Under the pieces are notes generated by a model. The model ran no database searches and was not told the DNA's origin. It saw only the letters and a program-made list of their open reading frames with translations. The translations under genes were made by a program, and so were the position numbers. Below are positions 12,801-24,575 of a stretch of DNA of 64,000 nt, one piece after another. The DNA lies in the NCBI RefSeq assembly GCF_000764305.2, contig NW_025944107.1, positions 310,001 through 374,000 of the forward strand, read 5' to 3'. The first letter of the stretch is position 1; every line of letters starts with the position of its first letter. This DNA comes from Hyalella azteca (taxonomy: Eukaryota > Arthropoda > Malacostraca > Amphipoda > Hyalellidae).

Positions 12801-15800
12801 TGAATTTAATGAGAAAGTTAGACTTCCATACATACTTCATCCTGAGGTCTTGTAATTGAAGTATAATAATAATTGAGGTCTTGCTAAAAGATAAACAAGT
12901 CACAAAAACAATATCGTAGTCATTTTATTTTGCTCTTGTCATTCCATAGTCATTCAATTTATCGATAGCATTTCAACTCGTCGTTACCTTTCCTTTTGTC
13001 GGTAGATGGAGCGATTCAATTTATCGCAGAAAATACACTCTGACATTCTCCTAGACTAACTATCAAATGAACCCATATTAATCCCAATATCATAGAAATA
13101 GATATTACAGCTAAAATTTTAGATGTCCTTTAATCGACATGGAATGCTATTCAAAATTGCAGTAGGAGTTACAAGATGTCGCTTCATAATGCACGTGTTT
13201 CGCTAGGCTCGGCCGACAACCAACCGTGTGGTACGGCTCGGCACTGGTGGCATTTTTCACCACACTCCTAGTCGCTATACCGAACTTGACAAGCATCCTC
13301 GTCTGCCGATTCTTCATCGGTTTCTTCACAATGTTTATAACTTCGCCTGTATACATCATAGGTAAGTTACTGCATGCGCTCATCATGTAGAGAGGGCTGT
13401 CAATGTGACAATGCCCTTAACCTCCAAGGTGTTGATGGGATGTATTACTTTACAGCACATAAATTGCTACGTTGTTTAGCATACACAAAGAACCTGTTCA
13501 AACTTTCTTAATATTTGGAACTTTGAGTCACTTCTATAGAGGAGTTCCAAACTAGAGGTGCGCGAATGATTATTATTACTGAATTTGAAGCAGCGAGTTG
13601 TGGGTTTGAAACCCGCAATTGGTTGTGAACAATTCTGGTCGAAATCAGCAAGGTGGCCGGGTGGTAAAGGATCGACAATAGGCCAACTTACTCTAAGAAA
13701 TGCTGACACCACTAGATCACTTAATATTATTATTATGAGTTATGTTGTATAAAATGTTTACTGACCGTTATTGCGATGTAATTGTTCTTCTCTCAATCCG
13801 GGTTGTTATGCAGGTTTAGAATTCTGCCCGATGCCCTTGCGGTCCACCTATGGTGTGTGCGTATCTTTGCCGTGGGCCATAATGATCAGTCTGTTAGCCG
13901 GACTAGGTTATGCATGTCCGGACTGGCGGACGTTCCAACTAGCTGGTTCCTTCCCCACTGTATTGCTGCTTCTTTTAAGTAATCATCTGTGAGTAAATGC
14001 ATGTGTTATACTATTCCTGTCAACCTTCACGTTACTAATATTAGTATCCATTCTTCACGAAGGCCCATGATTAACGTATTTTCTCATGCTCACAAGTTGG
14101 CAAACTTCAAAAACATCCAAAACTCAATGACATCAATTATTTATGGAAAAACATAGATAGATATGATCAAACTGTATCTCAATTTCATTATTTTCCATTC
14201 TATGCGCAGTTTACTGAAAGAATCTCCACGTTGGCTAGTTAGTCGGGGACGGCTTAAAGAAGCCGAAGCATCGCTGCTCCGAGTCGCGAAGTGGAACAAA
14301 ACGACGTACAACTGGCCGGACAATTTGATGGGCGTCCTGGAAGGCATTTATGCGGTAATCATTTAAGGGGTGAACACGGTCGCCAATTTTAAAATTGTTT
14401 CTTAGCTTACAGTATCACGAGTGTTAGCGATACAGTGTAAGGTGTTTTTACTAACTAAGAATATAATTTTTGTCTATTGGTATAGCATTTTATCGATTCA
14501 GCGTATATTTGTCGGATAGTGATCACACGAAAAATAAGAAAATAATCATGTTCCCTTCTCAATGATCATCAAAAGGATCCCAGCAAATTCCTAAACATCA
14601 AATGAATTTAATAACCAATTATGCGCCAAGTAACTTCTGCTATTATCAATAGTTTTTATGTTCCTTGGTACGTTCTTTAGATACGTAAATTGTAATCTTA
14701 TTCGCATAAATGTGCCTTCCCTGTTTTGATTTTACGTGTATCCTCTATATATTTCACTTAATGATTGAGTTGGCTGCAAAATGTTTTCAATGATCATATG
14801 GTGAATTTACTTGTGTTTCCTGTGTTTTAAAATTCAGGTTTAACTTGCGATTTAAAGAAGCTCAATACCTAAACCACAGAAAAATTGTGAGGAGAAGCAG
14901 TCTTCTACGTTCTTGTCCCGCTTCAAGTCACTGGTGTCGTCGCCGTACCTGCGCAGAGTGACCAGCATTCTGTTGCCTATGTGGCTGATGCAGGGTTGCC
15001 TGTACATCAGCATACCGCTCAGCGCTGACCAATTCCCGTACGTCAAAGGCGTCAAAAATCAATTTAGGACTGTCTCCCTTTGCTTTATTTCAAATATGCT
15101 TGCCGCGCAAGCACATAAAAAAGAATTAACCCAAAAAGACACAACTTGCTTGCCAGCGGAAATTATGCGATTCATAGTTGCACCCTTGCCCCGTCAGCTC
15201 ACCCTACGTGTTTATGGCCGTGTTGGGTGTTGCGGAAATCCCTGCCTATTCAGTCGCGGCTCCCATCACTGCGAGGCTGGGCAGGAAAAAGTTCCTCATA
15301 GGAGGACTTCTTCTCGCATGTGCTCTGCAAATCACCGTCGTGGTTCTCACTGTCACAGGATACGGAAATTGTGAGTGGCTATTACTAGATTTACGCACTT
15401 TAGTATCTGTGATCAGAGGAAAATGCTGACAAAATGTGAGCTATCTGAACATGAATGCAACTACGAAGATTGAGAAATTTAATCGATATTTGTGGGATGT
15501 GGGTACATCAACGGTAAACGCCTGTTATTATATATCTGGAAATGATGGGCCAAACAAATACAGTAGAAGCTTATAGGAAATACTATGATGTCAGACGTGA
15601 GAAGGTATTTTATGATAGTAATCCAAACTATGATTTGTAGGAACCAAAGCACCAGTTGAACATGTTAGTCCAGTTATAATTCACCCAATAACCTCGCAGA
15701 TTTTATTTCAGTACTAGTAGTGTTTCTTCTGTGAGCTTTTATTTTGCAATGAATCTTCGCGTTCATGACTACTTTAAAAAGTTTGAATATAATAAATAAG

Positions 15801-18800
15801 AAATTAACAAAAAATTCATACGGTTAAATAATAGATATAAATTGATGGAACAAATTTCAGATTGGCTTCAGATTTTGCTCGTCGCGCTTGGGTACACGAT
15901 TATCTGCAGCGTATATCAGGTACGAATATACCTTTACTATAGAACTAAATTAATTAAGTTATAGTACACACCATCTGTGTTACCAACTGATATTTAGCAT
16001 TTAAACTTGACTTCAAGATAATAGAGTACTCAAAGTTGTCATTAATCGCATTTCTTTCAAGTTATCTTTTATATACCGAGAGAAAAAGCAACTATCCCGG
16101 TTTGCATTAGTAATTTATCCGAGAGACATGCAGAGTTTCAAGTATTTTTGAAATCAAGGGTTTCAAATGAGTTTTCATTTAATTTGAAATGACTTTGAAA
16201 ACCCTAACCTCAAGTTATATATCTGAAAATAAAATCGGAAGAACGCGATTTATTACAAGGCTTTACTGGTCCGTCACTAATAAGCATAATATTTCATTGA
16301 AACATCAACCGTACTAATAGTTGCACTGCCGAATTATATTGAAATATTCTCAAATAAAATAATTTGTTCGTAGTACATGCGTGGAAAGGTCTGAAGCGAC
16401 CTCCGCGCTACAGCTCCATAGGGCCTCATACACTATGGAGACTGATCGACTGGCGAATATAATTTGTTTATCTTTAAACGTACCGAATGCGCCAGTGTAG
16501 GGGGCCTAAAGAGCCGAGCCGAACAAATTAAGGGGGAGGTATACCCTAAAATTTTCGGATTTGGCATTTTTGGGTTTTAATCTCATCTGAAAGCTGAAAT
16601 TCTGCTCTTTCCAATGGTACCACTGCCATCTCTGCACGTAAATATTTACGTTCATGACGTCTCTTTAAAGAGAAGCGGGTGGGTGAGTTCTTTAACTAAT
16701 TAGATATAAAGTAATTAGCTAGTGAAATCTTTGAATATAGTTTCTACTTGAGTTGTACTGCAGTTACATGCTTAGTCTCATCTTAAAGCTGACATTCTGA
16801 GCTTTTCAACGATACTATTGCGATAGCTGTGAGTGAATTTTAACGCACACAGCTGGGCTATAAAGGGGGGCGGGGGTGGATTTCCTTCAGAAAATAGATA
16901 GGACTTAATTCACTCGCTAAGACTAACAAACAATATTGGTTTATCTGGCATCAAGCTGCAGTCACCCTCTTCGCTTTGTGCGGAGTGGTGTTCTGCAAGT
17001 CGCTCCTAGCATCCTTGAGTGGAATTAGGCTACAGAAGCCTGTAGTTTGGTGGCTGTGCTACATTTAGTGACTATTTCAAGGCGCGCGGAACTTGTCGCG
17101 CCGTCCTGAAAAGTTCAACTTTTTGTCACGGAAAACCTATCTCCTCCTAGAGTTTTGAAGCTACAGCGATGAGACATATACCATTCTATTCGTAAAGACC
17201 ATACCTATGCAGTAACACGGCCCTTTTTTTGAATTTGTGCATAGTTTGGATTCAAAATGGGGGGGAAGGGGGGGGAAATGAGAAAAAAATGAAAAAAATG
17301 AAAAAATGCTTGTAAAAAAACTAAAGCAAAAATCAAAAATCGGGCCGTGTTACTGCATTGGTATGGTCTTTACGAATAGAATGGTATCTATCTCATCGCT
17401 GTAGCTTCAAACCCTAGGAGGAGATAGATTTCTACAGGACCCCCTTTTTTGTCCGTTTTCTATGAATTTCACGTTTTCTATCAATTTTTTCGAAAAAATC
17501 AAACGAACAAAAATGTCTTAGATTTCTATTTTACATAAGTATACCAAGTTTCAGAGTGATCCGTTCATAAAAAAAGTTTTTCTGGAGGGTATACCTCCCC
17601 CTTAGGGGCGAGCCGAGCAGTGTCCTCTTTTTGCTGTGGCGCTCGGCTCCGCTAGGCTCGAGTATCAGTTCATCGGTGTACAGTACAGTAGATCTGATTT
17701 ACGAAATAACGTCATACGCCATATAAATATTAAATTCTTGAAATGACTCCTAGTAGCTAAAAATGAAAATGAAGGTTTTACTTCATATGGATGGCATGAA
17801 ATCAATGTTAAAATAACAATCACTGAAACATGCTAATATCCTCAAGCGTGAGATGCAATATAATCGTAACTCGGAATGGAGAAAACTAAATTAAACCAAT
17901 TCGTGAAGTAAATACAAATTAAGTTTAATGGTTCGGAACTATCGAAAATTTTTCATTCCATTCCGAGTTCACCAAATGACATTTTGATTTGTTCTCGTCT
18001 TGTTCACAGGTGAATTTGTTGTTCTGTGGCGAACTGTTCCCCACTTCCATTAGAACTCTGGGCACCAGCCTGTCTGTTCTCACCTACAGCGCTGGTGAAA
18101 TCATACCCCCGTTGCTGAAAATTGTACTGGTTCGTGTGCATTAATTGGATTTGAACACTTGTTATATCTTAAAATTGTGATATTTAATTGTGATACATTG
18201 AGATATTTGTTGCTAAAGTCTGGCTGATCCTATGGTGGTTTAGGCTTTGGTTCACCCTATACTGCCGGGCACGTGCCAGGCATCTGCCAGTCACGGTCCG
18301 TTCCCTGCCATGCAGGTGCATCCATATATGTATGTACGGTCCGGTCACGGGCCGCCCTCACTTCGGTTCCTTACATATCATGTGCTATGCCAGTCCGAGC
18401 AGCTTACCAAATTTGAACAATCGGGCACATGGTGACTAGTATGAATATTTTCGATTTCGTATATTTGCTAACATCTGGTGTGTTTACCTGGTAATCTGGC
18501 ATAGTCGACAAAAAATAGTAATTGGCAACGCTGCACAAACGTCCCGGTCAAAATATCGTTTGCAGATATTTTTTAGGCATTACCGGGATATTAACCGGGA
18601 TAGTTGCATGGCAGGTGCTTTGCACGGCTGGTTTGAATGCTTCTATGGAAATGCTGTAGAGAATATTGGACTAGACCGTGACTGGCACATGCCCGGCAGT
18701 TTGGTGTGAACCAAGGCTAACAACCCGATTTGAACCATCATTATCTGCACGGCCTATGATTAATCTTACAGTGGATAAAAATGTGATGGAAGGAATTGCC

Positions 18801-19574
18801 TTTTTTCATAACGTTAATCATCAACAGTTTCATAGTTTCTTTGTGATTCCGTTAGTCGGAAAGGTCCTATATTGAACGCAATAAGAAACTATTTGTATAA
18901 ACGCGCTTCAATAATAAATTGTTCACTTTGATCAGGCAATCAAATTGAACCGACATGTATCTAAAATTCTGCAGTTCACCTGTACATAGGTAGAAATCTA
19001 TTCAAAAAGAGTTTAATATAAAATGATAGATAAATGAAATTATTGTTATATGTATTCATACGCATGATGTGCACTTCGTCTCTATCTGTACAATATTATA
19101 ATCACACAAGCTCTATGTTGCCAAAATTTTACTTCCGCGATCAATAGAAGAACGACGATCAATACTATCAAGTTACAAATTGGATGATCGGAAACTTGTG
19201 GCGTTTGCCAGTACAGAGTACGAACAATCGTGTAAACTGTGCATTGCTTAAATTTCTTATCACAGTCAGATGTAATGAATTTTAGTTGAATGCAAAGGAA
19301 AAACATCAGATAGTAACTAATAATTCATTCGCGCTTTTTCCAGCCTTCAGGCCTATCATGGCTGCCCCTGACTATCTACGCCATTCTCGCCGGTCTGGCA
19401 GCCTTCCTGATATTGCTGCTGCCAGAGACCAACAACAAGCCTCTGCTGCAGACGCTTGGGAGCTTGCAAGATCACGGCTCGGAAAAAGATAACTTTGTTA
19501 CCAAACCTCGTTATGACAGTGTTCAAAAAAACCTTGGTGGATTCCCTCTTAGCACGACTGGGCAAAAAAAATGA
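6825..19574 (+). CDS. SLC22-family (organic cation transporter-like) MFS transporter, unit 1; 12 coding exons, 533 aa
   Basis: Seen: exons 6825-6894, 8172-8277, 9200-9305, 9652-9755, 13207-13361, 13814-13988, 14210-14354, 14880-15037, 15198-15370, 15861-15919, 18010-18129 and 19344-19574 join into one open frame with matching phases. Residues 1-24 precede TM1. Residues about 46-99 form the large cysteine-rich extracellular loop (C46, C62, C77, C99) with an N-E-T glycosylation site at N72. The MFS signature GGLLADKLGRQP is at 123-134, the SLC22 motif ESPRWL at 243-248 after TM6, LGRKK at 367-371, GELFPTSIR at 424-432 and LPETNNKPL at 483-491. Length fits the family (about 530-560 aa). The start ATG has G at -3 and +4. 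Known: SLC22 proteins are 12-TM plasma-membrane carriers for organic ions, carnitine and related solutes. Inferred: this gene's substrate is unknown. The last exon ends 8 codons earlier than in the unit 2 gene because of a one-base difference in an A-run. The donor after exon 11 (GTTCGT) is weak but is the same in both copies. Confidence 0.92.
7530..7612. repeat. SINE-related fragment in intron 1, unit 1
   Basis: Has the block AAATCGGCTAGGTGGCCGAG 3' to a degraded B-box-like GGGTTAAAAACCC. Matching copies lie at 36015-36110 and 63755-63825, with related ones at 13585-13675 and 43865-43930. Confidence 0.45.
9306..9651 (+). other. Intron 3 of the unit 1 transporter, GC-AG type
   Basis: The donor reads GAAGAG|GCAAGT and the acceptor ACTACAG|TTCGAG. 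Only this boundary keeps the frame and joins the loop sequence FTLTEE to FELVCSK, which matches the family pattern (ITxEWDLVC). The exon cannot end at a GT: none lies in phase nearby. GC-AG introns are a known minor class with a strong AG|GCAAGT consensus, which is what is seen here. Confidence 0.88.
9789..12197. mobile_element. DNA transposon-like element with long terminal inverted repeats at TTAA, intron 4 unit 1
   Basis: The ends are inverted copies: GGGGGATATTGAGAACCGCC on the left and its counterpart ending ...GGTTCTCAATACCCCCC on the right. TTAA flanks each side (9785-9788 and 12198-12201), which suggests a piggyBac-type target duplication. The inverted repeats extend, with gaps, over roughly 460 bp (to about 10260 and from about 11735). 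The middle has no transposase that I can recognise, so it is non-autonomous. Unit 2 lacks it. Confidence 0.75.
13585..13675 (+). repeat. SINE-related fragment in intron 5, unit 1
   Basis: Carries the B-box-like GGGTTTGAAACCC followed by AAATCAGCAAGGTGGCCGGG, the same module as in the SINE at 32904-33224. In unit 2 the homologous copy (43865-43930) is cut by a 2.9-kb insertion. Confidence 0.5.
16531..17602. mobile_element. 1072-bp inverted-repeat element with TA target site, intron 10 unit 1
   Basis: Ends are AGGGGGAGGTATACCCT and its inverse, bounded by TA at 16529-16530 and 17603-17604. The unit 2 intron has no insert at this point, which explains its 1.1-kb shorter length. Inside is a nearly perfect 86-bp inverted repeat (17137-17222 with 17342-17427). 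No transposase frame. The TA target suggests mobilisation by a Tc1/mariner-type enzyme (inference). Confidence 0.8.
18240..18720. mobile_element. 480-bp inverted-repeat element in intron 11, unit 1
   Basis: The left end, TTAGGCTTTGGTTCACCC continuing into CTGCCGGGCACGTGCCAG, is mirrored at the right end. The same element sits at the same place in unit 2, so it predates the duplication. No coding capacity. Confidence 0.7.
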
Positions 19575-19767
19575 CTGCTGAAGACAGGCAGGATTGAAAT
19601 ATAAACCCCGAAATTACCGTGTGCTCAAGGGATCAAGGGAACCATGAAAAGCAACTTGTCATTGGCTTGTGATTGATATGATTATATGAGCCATGAGGCT
19701 AAGTTCTGAATTTATAAGGCGTGGTACTATACCATCCCAAATGACAGCACACACACTCATTGAACCA

Positions 19768-19773
19768 AATAAA
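19768..19773 (+). terminator. Candidate polyadenylation signal, unit 1 transporter
   Basis: AATAAA lies about 190 bp after the stop codon within a 3' region conserved with unit 2. No transcript data are available, so the cleavage site is unknown. Confidence 0.45.
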
Positions 19774-19831
19774 AATTGTCATAGAGTCTCACGGAAACTC
19801 TAAAACGAAGTAAATAATGTTACAATCTATG

Positions 19832-20371
19832 ATAAAACAAACAAAAAATTGAAAAAACATGTTTTCTTAACAGACAAAAAGGAAAAACATTAACCCTCAC
19901 ATAACATTAAAATTATGTAGAATGTTATGGAATGGAATAGTTAATGTTTTTCTTTTTTGTCCGTTAAGAAAACGTGGTTTTAAAAAGTTTTTTTATTTGT
20001 TTTATTTCATTGTTTTTAGTTTTGTAACCACAAGAAAAACGTGGCTTTTTAAAATGTTTTTTTTATTTATCTATTTTCTACTTTTTAATTTAGCAACTTT
20101 AGCAATTCAATTCATTTTCCAGGGTTGGCAACTCTGGATGTTCGACAAAAAAGCTCGATTCCCAACCGTGTATTTTTAGGTTTTTTAATTAAAAAAATTT
20201 TTTTAATCATTACTTTTGATGATCAAATCTTGAATTGTTAGGCAGCATAAGCATACATACCAAATTTCAAGTTTCTAGGATCTTCAGAAGTGCTCTAAAT
20301 TAAGGTTTGAATTTTTGATGACAGACAGACAGACACGAAGCGAAGCTAAGAAAAACGTGGTAAAAATAAAC
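19832..20371. mobile_element. A/T-rich inserted element downstream of the unit 1 transporter
   Basis: Unit 2 continues across this point without it (51895-51900). It shares AAGAAAAACGTGGT blocks and a CACGAAGCGAAGCTAAG-like end with the element at 5941-6472. No coding capacity. Confidence 0.5.
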
Positions 20372-21456
20372 GTGGTAAAAATAGGAAAAACGCATGCAGT
20401 CGTGAGCATAAGCTATTATGAGAGATGGTGTTCCCAAGATCCTCATAGCGATACTTAAAGAGGAATGACATCATTTTGGTGGAGTGAATCACCTCTGTGT
20501 AAATAACTTGTGTTGACTGTATTTGTTGCACGTAGTTTCCTACCAACTCGTGTGGCTGGAAATTTAACAAGTCAAAAAATTCCTGCATGGCAAAATGATT
20601 CTTGCCATAGATCAGAGCTGATCTGCCCTGAATCTATTTTTTCCCAAACAACATTAATTTTCACAACAATACACACATTTGCCAACAATATTCTCATCTT
20701 GCTCCAAGCAATTTATGTAGGAATGGTGAAAAACCAATCGAAACTTTAAAATGGAACTAACTCGTTTGTGTAGTAAGCAGTTTGAAGTGCAATAGAACTG
20801 AACTAATTAGAATTGGTGGAAAATGAAAGATAAAGCTCAGTTGATAAACTGGAGGGGAATGAATAGTCCTGAAACTGCTGCATTAATAGTTGAAACGATC
20901 CAGCAATACAAACGGAAATCACTACCATTATAATAAGAGAAAAATATCTGATTAAAACAAAAATCCAGTACCGGCTCCCCAACGAGTCACAATTTTTTTA
21001 GAGAAATAATTTCGATTTCATTATTAAATGGTTGCTACTTGTTTTTTCGCAAACGAAAATTGCTTTTGTATGTAAACTCAACTTCAGTAAGAAAGTAATT
21101 TTTTAAGGTAACCGTTGGAATCTTATAAACTCGCGACACTGAGCATAGCAACAGCCGACACACAGGTGTGCGCGCAGCACCAACGTACCTACAGTTTGTC
21201 GTCCGTGGCGCGGTCTCGACAAAAATGTATTGTACGAGAAGCTGCAGTCATCCTTACTGTGTCGGACTGGCTCGTGAAATACGTTTCGAGTATTCCTTTT
21301 GATTTGTGAAGTAATTGATTCTCCCAATTGATGCAAAACCAATTATCAATGGAAGCGCTACACAACAAAGGTTCAGATGCGGGCTCAACACACGTCTCGG
21401 ACAATTTAACGGCCGGACTTGAGGCCGGTCTTACGGCCAATCTCCAAATTAAATGA

Positions 21457-21910
21457 TCAAGGAATATCTCTCAAACTAATGAATGCAGTTCGATGAAACT
21501 TTGTAAATATATTCAAAGGGACCCAACGGTGATGTTTAGCTCGCGGAAATTTTAATAATTTCGTCTTCATTCGTGAGTTATATGGCGATATCGGCTGAAA
21601 TTCGCAGTGATCAAGGGATTTCTTCCAAACTACTGAACAGGTATGTGTTAAATTGTGAATATACATTCCTAACTACCAAACGGCGATGTTTAGCTCGTAA
21701 AAATTTTTTCGATTTTGCCATCGTTTGCGAGTTTTTTTATTTCACCTTCATTCGTGATTTAAACAGCAATACGTGCCCAAATTCGCAGTGATCAAGAAAT
21801 TTCTTTTAAACTAATGAACAGATTTAAACGAATCTTTATATATAAATACCTAACTCCCAACGGTGATGTTTAGCTCGTGTATAATTTTATCGATTATGCC
21901 TTCGTTCACG
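21457..21910. repeat. Three degenerate tandem copies of a 150-180 bp repeat
   Basis: Blocks starting near 21460, 21613 and 21794 share GATCAAG, TCxxAAACTA and GGTGATGTTTAGCTCG words in the same order. No coding function seen. Confidence 0.6.
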
Positions 21911-22019
21911 GGATATACGGATATAAGAAGAAACGACCGGCATTTCTGAGGCCGATTTTTAAATTTGCAGCATTGACCATGAGTATGTATTGCCGTATAA
22001 CTCGCTAACGAAGGCAAAA

Positions 22020-22250
22020 TGCAACATGCAGCGTCGTTGGCGTCATCTCTCGCTGAATCAAATATATAACGAGCAGCTTTTAACTTGCCCACAAGATGGC
22101 GCTACATACTGGATCTCAGTGTTATAAACGCTCTCACGATGCGTCATGTCACACGCAGCGACGGTGGCGACATCTCTTGCTAAATTAAATATTAATCGAG
22201 CAGCTTTTAACTTGCCCACAAGATGGAGCTACATACTCGATCTCACTCTA
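22020..22250. repeat. Direct duplication of about 95 bp at 125-bp spacing
   Basis: The sequence around GAGCAGCTTTTAACTTGCCC and ACAAGATGG occurs twice (about 22028-22122 and 22152-22247) with few differences. Confidence 0.7.
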
Positions 22251-22805
22251 GAGATTTGAAGCTCCCGCCATGCTTCAAGTTACATGCAGGGATTATGCTA
22301 GCTCTTAGTACGTAATACATTTATATGTACTATACATTTAATTAATCGCGAGAACAAGTTAAGTTGGTAAATGTAAATAGAATTAATTAAATAAAGCAAA
22401 TATTTTCGATTTCAGGGTTCGTTACTCTTATTGTTTGCTTGCATATATAATCTTGAGGGTTCTCCGTATTTTGAGTAAATATACGTATAAGCTAAGAAGC
22501 AGGAAATCATTGTTTAATCAATAATTTCCGAGAACTATCAAGTACAGTTGAATGTTCGGAATTCTCAGCCCGCTATCGAAACTTGTTTTGATCTAAACTT
22601 GTTTCAAACCAGATGTACCTACTCAAAACCCCCCTAATTCTTTCTTTATTACCATATTTTACTTCTATTACCATAGGTTTCTTTATTCTTTACCTAACCA
22701 CACATCTCACAACGTGTTTCATTCGCTTTAGATAACAAATCTATCTAAAACAAAATTAATATTTTATTTATATTCGACCAATAAGAACATCAATGACCCG
22801 CAATG

Positions 22806-23171
22806 CCTCAACGAAACTTAGCCTCTTCCTGACTTGGCCTAACCTCAGTGGGGGGAATCACACTAACCGAACCTGTTCCTGACTTGACCTAAATCCAGTG
22901 GGGGGAATCACACTAACCGAACCTGTTCCTGACTTGACCTAAACCCAGTGGGGGGAATCACACTAACCGAACCTGTTCCTGACTTGACCTAAACCCAGTG
23001 GGGGGAATCACACTAACCAAACCTGTTCCTGACTTGACCTAACCTCGGTGGGCCTAAGCTATCAGCTATCACTAACAGAACCTGTTCCTGGCTTGACCTA
23101 ACCCCAGTGGGCCTTGGCAATTGGCTATCACTAACCGAATCCATTCCAGACTTGACCTAACCCCAGTGGGG
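22806..23171. repeat. 50-bp tandem repeat array
   Basis: Copies beginning ACCTGTTCCTGACTTGACCT at 22871, 22921, 22971 and 23021 are nearly identical, with diverged copies on both sides. Each holds AACCCAGTGGGGGGAATCAC. Confidence 0.85.
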
Positions 23172-24026
23172 TCATAACTCACAATCTATTTCCAACAATC
23201 ATTTTGGGTACCACATCCGACCACCAAACGATTTGTTAAAACGCGCGTCCACATTAAAAACATCTCTGCTATCCCTACCTAACCTTAATGTGCACCCTCT
23301 ATCTGCATTTCCAATCGCCAACCTAACCTATTCAATAATACTAACTTCGAAAGCAATAACTATAATGTGTCACTGTCAACATAACTCCCATTTGAGTACC
23401 ACTTTTACAAATATAACCGTCTATTCGGTGTCTTGTCACACCACTAGACGATATTTCAAAACGCACTTTCAATTTGAAAATAACTCTGCTTTCTCCACCT
23501 AACCTCCATGTCCAGTTCTGCTGAGCCCCTTGATAATTGCCAAAAAATCTCATCCAATGACCGCTGGACATGCCAAATGCAGTTCAAAATTTTTTTTTAC
23601 TATATGCACATAACCTGAAAGCAGTATCGTTGGTGGAAGCATCTCAAATAGCCCTAAAGAGGTTTCAGTATTATGATCATGTGTTTTCAATAGATTCAGC
23701 TTCAACTCATCATGACGTTACCCTTAGTAGCAATGTTGAGCATTGAAATTTGACACCATCATTGCCAGAATTGAGCAAAACATTTGCGGCCGGAAAACAT
23801 TCAATTATAAAGCATTCACGAATTTTGAATTAATTCCCTTCGACCATACTCAATCTAAAATTTAAACATGGATATCACAACAAGTATGATAGCGCATCTA
23901 TCTGAATATAATCAATTCGAATATGTTCAAAACCGCTCATTTCCATGCTCGAGAAAGCGCCTTGCGCGTCCCAATTGTGCTCGAGAACCGCTTCGCGGTC
24001 AGGAGAGCGCGTAGAACGCGCTGCAT

Positions 24027-24063
24027 GCGGGTCACGCTACCTGTCCCAGGTAGCATGACCCGC
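24027..24063. other. Hairpin, 17-bp arms
   Basis: GCGGGTCACGCTACCTG pairs with CAGGTAGCATGACCCGC around a 3-nt loop with a single mismatch. It sits in a small GC-rich patch (23940-24075) in AT-rich surroundings. Function unknown. Confidence 0.6.
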
Positions 24064-24325
24064 AGGGTGTTGTCAAAAAATATGGCAAAGCCATGAGGAT
24101 TATATTTGATGTTATACAATCCCAACGCATTTCGTGAAAATCAAATCATGACATAAACGTGACGTCAGTTTACTCGGCTCAGTAAAATCTTCTTTATATA
24201 TTCCATTTAAATATATGAAACCTCTTTGAATAGTCCCCAAAACGGTTTTATTAATTTAAAATTTATTTCAAAAGATTTCAGTTAGTGGCAATTCAGGTGT
24301 CATAATGGAGACGCAGATATTTTGA

Positions 24326-24575
24326 GCTAGATGCCAATATCTCGGAAAAAGACGCCGATATTGTGAGCTAACGGCCTTACTCTACAGCCTGGTGCTGAAT
24401 AGCAACTAAGTGTCAGGCCGGTATCTCAAAAAAAAAGACACCGATATTGCGAACTAAACTGCCTTACTCTACAGCCTGGTGCTGAATAGCGACTAAGTGT
24501 CAGGCCGGTATCTCAAAAAAATACACCGATATTGCGAACTAAACTGCCTTACTCTACAGCCTAGTGCTAAATGGC
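24326..24575. repeat. About 86-bp tandem repeat, three copies
   Basis: GCCTTACTCTACAGCCTGGT recurs near 24374, 24461 and 24546 with the surrounding words (ACxCCGATATTG, GTGTCAGGCC) in constant order. Confidence 0.75.
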
